DNA of 64,000 nt from Clostridium cellulovorans 743B (GTDB lineage Bacteria > Bacillota > Clostridia > Clostridiales > Clostridiaceae): contig NC_014393.1 in assembly GCF_000145275.1 (NCBI RefSeq), positions 1,550,001-1,614,000 of the forward strand, in the 5' to 3' direction. The notes under the pieces are model-generated. The model was not told where the DNA came from and searched no databases. It worked only from the letters and a program-made list of their open reading frames with translations. The position numbers were made by a program, and so were the translations under genes. Of this stretch, positions 60,761-64,000 are shown one piece after another. The number at the start of each line of letters is the position of its first letter. Position 1 is the stretch's first letter.

Positions 60761-61087
60761 ATGGAAACAAAAGAAGAAAATCAAGAGAAGTTCTATATTT
60801 CTACAACAAGAATTATTTATGCACTAGCTGTATTGTCCATTGCGTATATATTGTTTGTTGATACAGTTTTAAACCAAAAAGCGTGGTTTATGATAATAAT
60901 AATTGTATTATTATTATTATTATTATTATTATTAGGTTTCGCTATATCTTTTATTGAGAGAGCCATTGGTATATACATAAATGATCCTTATGAAAATGAT
61001 AGTTCTCGCGATAAAAAAGGAGATTTTATAGGATTTGTATTGGTTTTAATGTTGCTTTTAGAAGCCTGTGGAATAAATACAATTTAG
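60761..61087 (+). CDS. Small membrane protein with a nine-leucine TTA microsatellite
   Basis: From ATG 60761 (GAGGAG at 60746-60751, spacing 9) the protein has 108 residues and three hydrophobic segments. RIIYALAVLSIAYILFVDTV and LNQKAWFMIII match the two frames before it. Nine consecutive TTA codons (60908-60934) make a polyleucine membrane core. The frame upstream is open from a TTG at 60695 but has no SD there. Function unknown. Confidence 0.6.
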   Translation: METKEENQEKFYISTTRIIYALAVLSIAYILFVDTVLNQKAWFMIIIIVLLLLLLLLLGFAISFIERAIGIYINDPYENDSSRDKKGDFIGFVLVLMLLLEACGINTI

Positions 61088-61217
61088 ATTAATAATAGTA
61101 TTTAGCTGAAGTTAGGAATGATCTAAGAATGTGTAACTAGGATTACAAAGCAAGTAAAAATTTTAATTGCATATAGACGAAATTTTTATTAATTTAACGT
61201 AGTAGGAGAAAAGATTA

Positions 61218-61814
61218 ATGAAACTTGAGCAAGTGTTTAAACAGTGGGGATATGAGGTTTCAGATGAATTTAGAGATTTTGATTATTTATGTTCAAGGGA
61301 ACCGGAAAAATGTTTTTATATTGATCGATTTCCTCAGTTGATTAATGATTTTAATAAATATCAACAGGAAGAAATGTTTTATGAGCAAGTGAAAAATAAT
61401 AAGATATCAGAAAAAAGGTTTTATGCTGAAGAACTTAAGTTTATTAATATACTTAAGAAATTATGGCTTTATAATTCTGTAATTGGTGAAACAAATTTTT
61501 GTGAGATTGAAGACAAGATTATAAAAGAAGCTTTAAATTACGGATCAGATAATAATATGAATTTGTTTAAAGATAAACTTATGAGAGGTAAGGAACAGAG
61601 TTTTACATTAGAAGAAAATAACTTACTAGAGATTATAGCAAAACTTGGAGTGCGTGAATGTGTTTATTCAACGTTGATTTTTTTAGATTATAAGATAGTT
61701 ATTAATGTATATAGTATGTGTTTTCAAGTGTATATAGATGATTTGTCAAAGTTATCTTTGATAAGAGAAGTAATCTGTACAGAAGGATTATATTTACGTT
61801 CATATATAATATAG
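61218..61814 (+). CDS. Protein of unknown function
   Basis: The 198-residue soluble protein has a good SD (AGGAG, spacing 9) and begins MKLEQVFKQWGYEVSDEFRD. It is mostly helical, charged, with no signal peptide. A hydrophobic stretch near 148-170 (VYSTLIFLDYKIVINVYSMC) may be a buried core. Not recognised. The third small-RNA element begins 16 bases behind it. Confidence 0.5.
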   Translation: MKLEQVFKQWGYEVSDEFRDFDYLCSREPEKCFYIDRFPQLINDFNKYQQEEMFYEQVKNNKISEKRFYAEELKFINILKKLWLYNSVIGETNFCEIEDKIIKEALNYGSDNNMNLFKDKLMRGKEQSFTLEENNLLEIIAKLGVRECVYSTLIFLDYKIVINVYSMCFQVYIDDLSKLSLIREVICTEGLYLRSYII

Positions 61815-61829
61815 AATAAGTTTTGGTTG

Positions 61830-61863
61830 CTGACACAAAAATGACATAATAAAGGGATATAAT
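61830..61863 (+). promoter_or_regulatory. Promoter of small-RNA element copy 3
   Basis: CTGACA (61830) and ATGACA (61841), 11 apart, and TATAAT at 61858, 17 after the second box. Confidence 0.6.
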
Positions 61864-61869
61864 GAAAAC

Positions 61870-61937
61870 ATGATAGATAAACTTTTTTTTCATTGATCCC
61901 ACCGCAAAAACATTGGTATCCCCGTACCAATGTTTTT
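61870..61937 (+). ncRNA. Small-RNA candidate, C-rich, copy 3
   Basis: Same layout as copies 1 and 2, but the middle C run is broken (GATCCCACCGC); the terminator loop TCCCCG and stem are unchanged. The T tract is five long. Confidence 0.58.
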
Positions 61938-62352
61938 GTTTTAGGATAAATATAGTGAATTTATAGTACTGAAGTAATTTTTTTAGATTTGATCTTAGTA
62001 GCGGATATAACATGTGAAGTTGATAGAGTAGCATTATTTTTATGATACATACTAACTTTGAAAATCTTTGTTATTTAATAGCCAATAATTTTGATGATGT
62101 AAATATTGGGTTGTTTCAAGTTAAATTCATAAAATGTATATTTATTAAATGCAAATCTTATAAATATGCATTAATGATGAATAATTATAAAAAAACACTT
62201 GTAATAATAACATTTATACAGTATAATTAGTAAATAAAAGTAAGAAAGATAATCATGCGATAGCTGTTAAATCTCAGTAGTCCTATAATGTAAGCTTAAT
62301 TAAGGGATTCAGCTTAGGTGTGTAAATATAAAGATGATGGAGGCGTATTTTT
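61938..62352 (+). promoter_or_regulatory. argG upstream region
   Basis: No gene seen; a 62-codon frame at 62042 has no SD. TATAAT at 62284-62289 is a likely -10 for argG. Just behind it TAAGCT (62291-62296) and AGCTTA (62311-62316) form a small hairpin in the leader. The SD GGAGG lies at 62339-62343. Confidence 0.5.
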
Positions 62353-63570
62353 ATGGATAAAGATAAAATTAAGAAGGTTGTATTAGCCTATTCAGGAGGA
62401 CTTGATACCTCTGTTATAATCACTTGGTTAAAAGAAAACTATAACTGTGAAATCGTAGCAGTATCAGGGGATGTTGGTCAAGGTGATGACTATGAAGTAC
62501 TTAAAGAAAAAGCTATAAAGACTGGAGCTTCAAAGTTATACATAGCTGATCTAAAAGAAGAATTTGTTGAAGAATATATATTCCCAACATTAAAAGCTGG
62601 TGCAGTCTATGAAAATAAATATTTCCTTGGAACTTCCTTTGCAAGACCAATTATTGCTAAAAAGATAGTTGAGATAGCTAAAGCAGAAGGTGCTGATGCT
62701 ATTGTTCATGGATGTACAGGAAAAGGAAATGACCAAGTTAGATTTGAACTTGCAATCAAAGCTTATGCACCAAATATGAAAATAATCGCTCCATGGAGAA
62801 TTTGGGATATCAAATCAAGAGATGAAGAAATTGATTATGCTGAAGCTCACAACATACCTTTATCATTTACAAGAGAAGAAAGCTACAGCAGAGACAAGAA
62901 TATTTGGCACTTAAGTCATGAAGGTTTAGATTTAGAAAACCCAGCTAACGAGCCTCAATTTGATAAAATTCTTCAATTAGGAGTTTCGCCAGAAAAGGCT
63001 CCAGATGTTCCAGAGTATGTAACAATATCCTTTGAAAAAGGTATACCAACTAAGATTAATGGTGTAGAATACAAGCCAGTTGATTTAATATTAAAATTAA
63101 ATGAATTAGGTGGAAAAAATGGTGTAGGTATCGTTGATTTAGTTGAAAACAGATTAGTTGGAATGAAATCAAGAGGAGTATACGAAACACCAGGTGGGGC
63201 AATTTTATACTATGCTCACAGTGCTCTTGAAACATTATGTCTTGACAGAGATACTCAACATTACAAGCATTTAGTTGCTCAAAAATTTAGTGAGTTAGTT
63301 TACTATGGACAATGGTATACTCCACTTCGTGAAGCATTAACAGCTTTTGTTGATGAAACTCAAAAGACAGTAACAGGTGAAGTAAAGGTTAAGCTTTATA
63401 AAGGAAATATAATAACTGCAAGTATAACTTCTCCATATTCATTATATGATGAAGAAATAGCTACTTTCGGGGAAGATAATGTATATGATCAAAAAGATTC
63501 TCAAGGTTTTGTAAATCTTTTTGGTCTTCCTATAACAGTTAAAGCTATGTTAGACGAAAAGAGAAAATAA
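62353..63570 (+). CDS. argG: Argininosuccinate synthase
   Basis: It joins citrulline and aspartate with ATP in arginine synthesis. The 405-residue protein has the ATP pyrophosphatase loop LAYSGGLDTSVI, GDVGQGDDYE, GCTGKGNDQVRFE, the SREESYSRDKN-like TREESYSRDKNIWHLSHEG and MKSRGVYETPGG. Length and motifs are standard. argH follows after 18 bases, the usual argGH operon. Confidence 0.97.
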   Translation: MDKDKIKKVVLAYSGGLDTSVIITWLKENYNCEIVAVSGDVGQGDDYEVLKEKAIKTGASKLYIADLKEEFVEEYIFPTLKAGAVYENKYFLGTSFARPIIAKKIVEIAKAEGADAIVHGCTGKGNDQVRFELAIKAYAPNMKIIAPWRIWDIKSRDEEIDYAEAHNIPLSFTREESYSRDKNIWHLSHEGLDLENPANEPQFDKILQLGVSPEKAPDVPEYVTISFEKGIPTKINGVEYKPVDLILKLNELGGKNGVGIVDLVENRLVGMKSRGVYETPGGAILYYAHSALETLCLDRDTQHYKHLVAQKFSELVYYGQWYTPLREALTAFVDETQKTVTGEVKVKLYKGNIITASITSPYSLYDEEIATFGEDNVYDQKDSQGFVNLFGLPITVKAMLDEKRK

Positions 63571-63588
63571 AAATTTGGAGGTCAAAGG

Positions 63589-64000
63589 ATGAAGCTTTGG
63601 GGTGGAAGATTTTCAAAAGAGACTGATACACAAGTTAATGACTTTAATTCTTCTATAGCTTTTGATAGTCGTATGTATAAGGAAGATATCTTAGGTAGCA
63701 TAGCACATGTAACTATGCTGGGGGACCAAGGTATTATAGAAGTTGAAGAAGCAAATGAAATAAAAAGTGGGCTACTTAATATATTGACAGAGATTGAAGA
63801 AGGAAAAATTGAATTTTCAATAGACGCAGAAGATATTCATATGAATATTGAAACAAAGCTTATTGAAAAAATTGGTGATGTGGGCAAGAAGCTTCATACT
63901 GCAAGAAGCAGAAATGATCAAGTTGCTTTAGATTTAAGAATGTATCTTAAAAAAGAAGTTGAGGAGATAAGTGGATATCTTCTTGATATAATTGAGACCT
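63589..64000 (+). CDS. argH: Argininosuccinate lyase, N-terminal part
   Basis: The frame starts MKLWGGRFSKETDTQVNDFN at ATG 63589 (GGAGG at 63577-63581) and runs off the window after about 137 codons. EDIHMNIETKLIEKIGD and KLHTARSRNDQVALDLRMYL are the classical ArgH motifs. The rest of the gene, including the signature loop with the catalytic serine, is outside. Confidence 0.96.
   Translation, partial: MKLWGGRFSKETDTQVNDFNSSIAFDSRMYKEDILGSIAHVTMLGDQGIIEVEEANEIKSGLLNILTEIEEGKIEFSIDAEDIHMNIETKLIEKIGDVGKKLHTARSRNDQVALDLRMYLKKEVEEISGYLLDIIET

Noticed and set aside
62042..62230. 62-codon frame before argG
   Set aside because: No SD, Ile/Lys/Tyr-rich as expected from AT-rich noncoding DNA; lies in the argG upstream region.
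62231..62352. Arginine operator (ARG box) before argG
   Set aside because: No palindrome close to the consensus could be made out by eye.

Overview
The window is AT-rich, gene-dense bacterial DNA from a Firmicute of class Clostridia. Strong purine-rich Shine-Dalgarno (SD) sites, intrinsic terminators, a clostridial ftsEX / C-terminal protease / MinJ-like block and a dockerin-tailed family 98 glycoside hydrolase point to a cellulosome-forming, plant-wall-degrading Clostridium. C. cellulovorans or a close relative is the best guess; this is inference from gene content, not a database match.

Layout. 1-5.9 kb: end of a YitT/DUF2179 gene, ftsE-ftsX, a membrane acyltransferase, an S41 protease and a MinJ-like PDZ membrane protein. 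6.0-13.3 kb: an accessory Hsp70 module (GrpE-like, two short DnaK-like proteins), then aroE, a J-domain-like protein whose HPD reads HPS, and map, closed by a duplicated twin-hairpin element. 13.3-18 kb: a cre-type site, a cellulosomal GH98 enzyme and, in the same frame behind its stop, a decayed CE1 esterase whose nucleophile serine codon is a stop. 18.4-28.2 kb: gdhA, glgP, degV, and several envelope or unknown genes. 28.2-31.5 kb: a structured RNA candidate, a KAP NTPase and a mannose-1-phosphate guanylyltransferase with its SD inside a hairpin. 31.6-43.1 kb: two tandem L,D-transpeptidases, an orphan CpsC/CpsD pair, a divergent TruA, DAHP synthase, a hemerythrin operon, an LCP ligase and an AlaX-type editing protein. 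43.5-62 kb: a sortase-anchored PHP-domain protein, two giant secreted RCC1/helical-repeat proteins and a patch of small membrane proteins. 62.3-64 kb: argG and the start of argH.

The most unusual region is 48-62 kb. Three near-identical elements (48311-48417, 59973-60081, 61830-61937) each carry two TGACA boxes 11 bp apart, a TATAAT, about 70 nt of transcript and a terminator hairpin with a CCCC loop. They look like a three-copy small-RNA family with C-rich seeds able to pair with G-rich SD sites, including that of the neighbouring giant repeat gene at 54740. The two giant proteins (about 1,820 and 1,720 residues) combine a signal peptide, an RCC1-type propeller (seven blades in one, two decayed blades in the other) and long arrays of about 51- or 55-residue helical repeats that are still being amplified at DNA level.

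No rRNA, tRNA, CRISPR array, insertion sequence or prophage was recognised. All family calls come from reading motifs; none was checked by a search.
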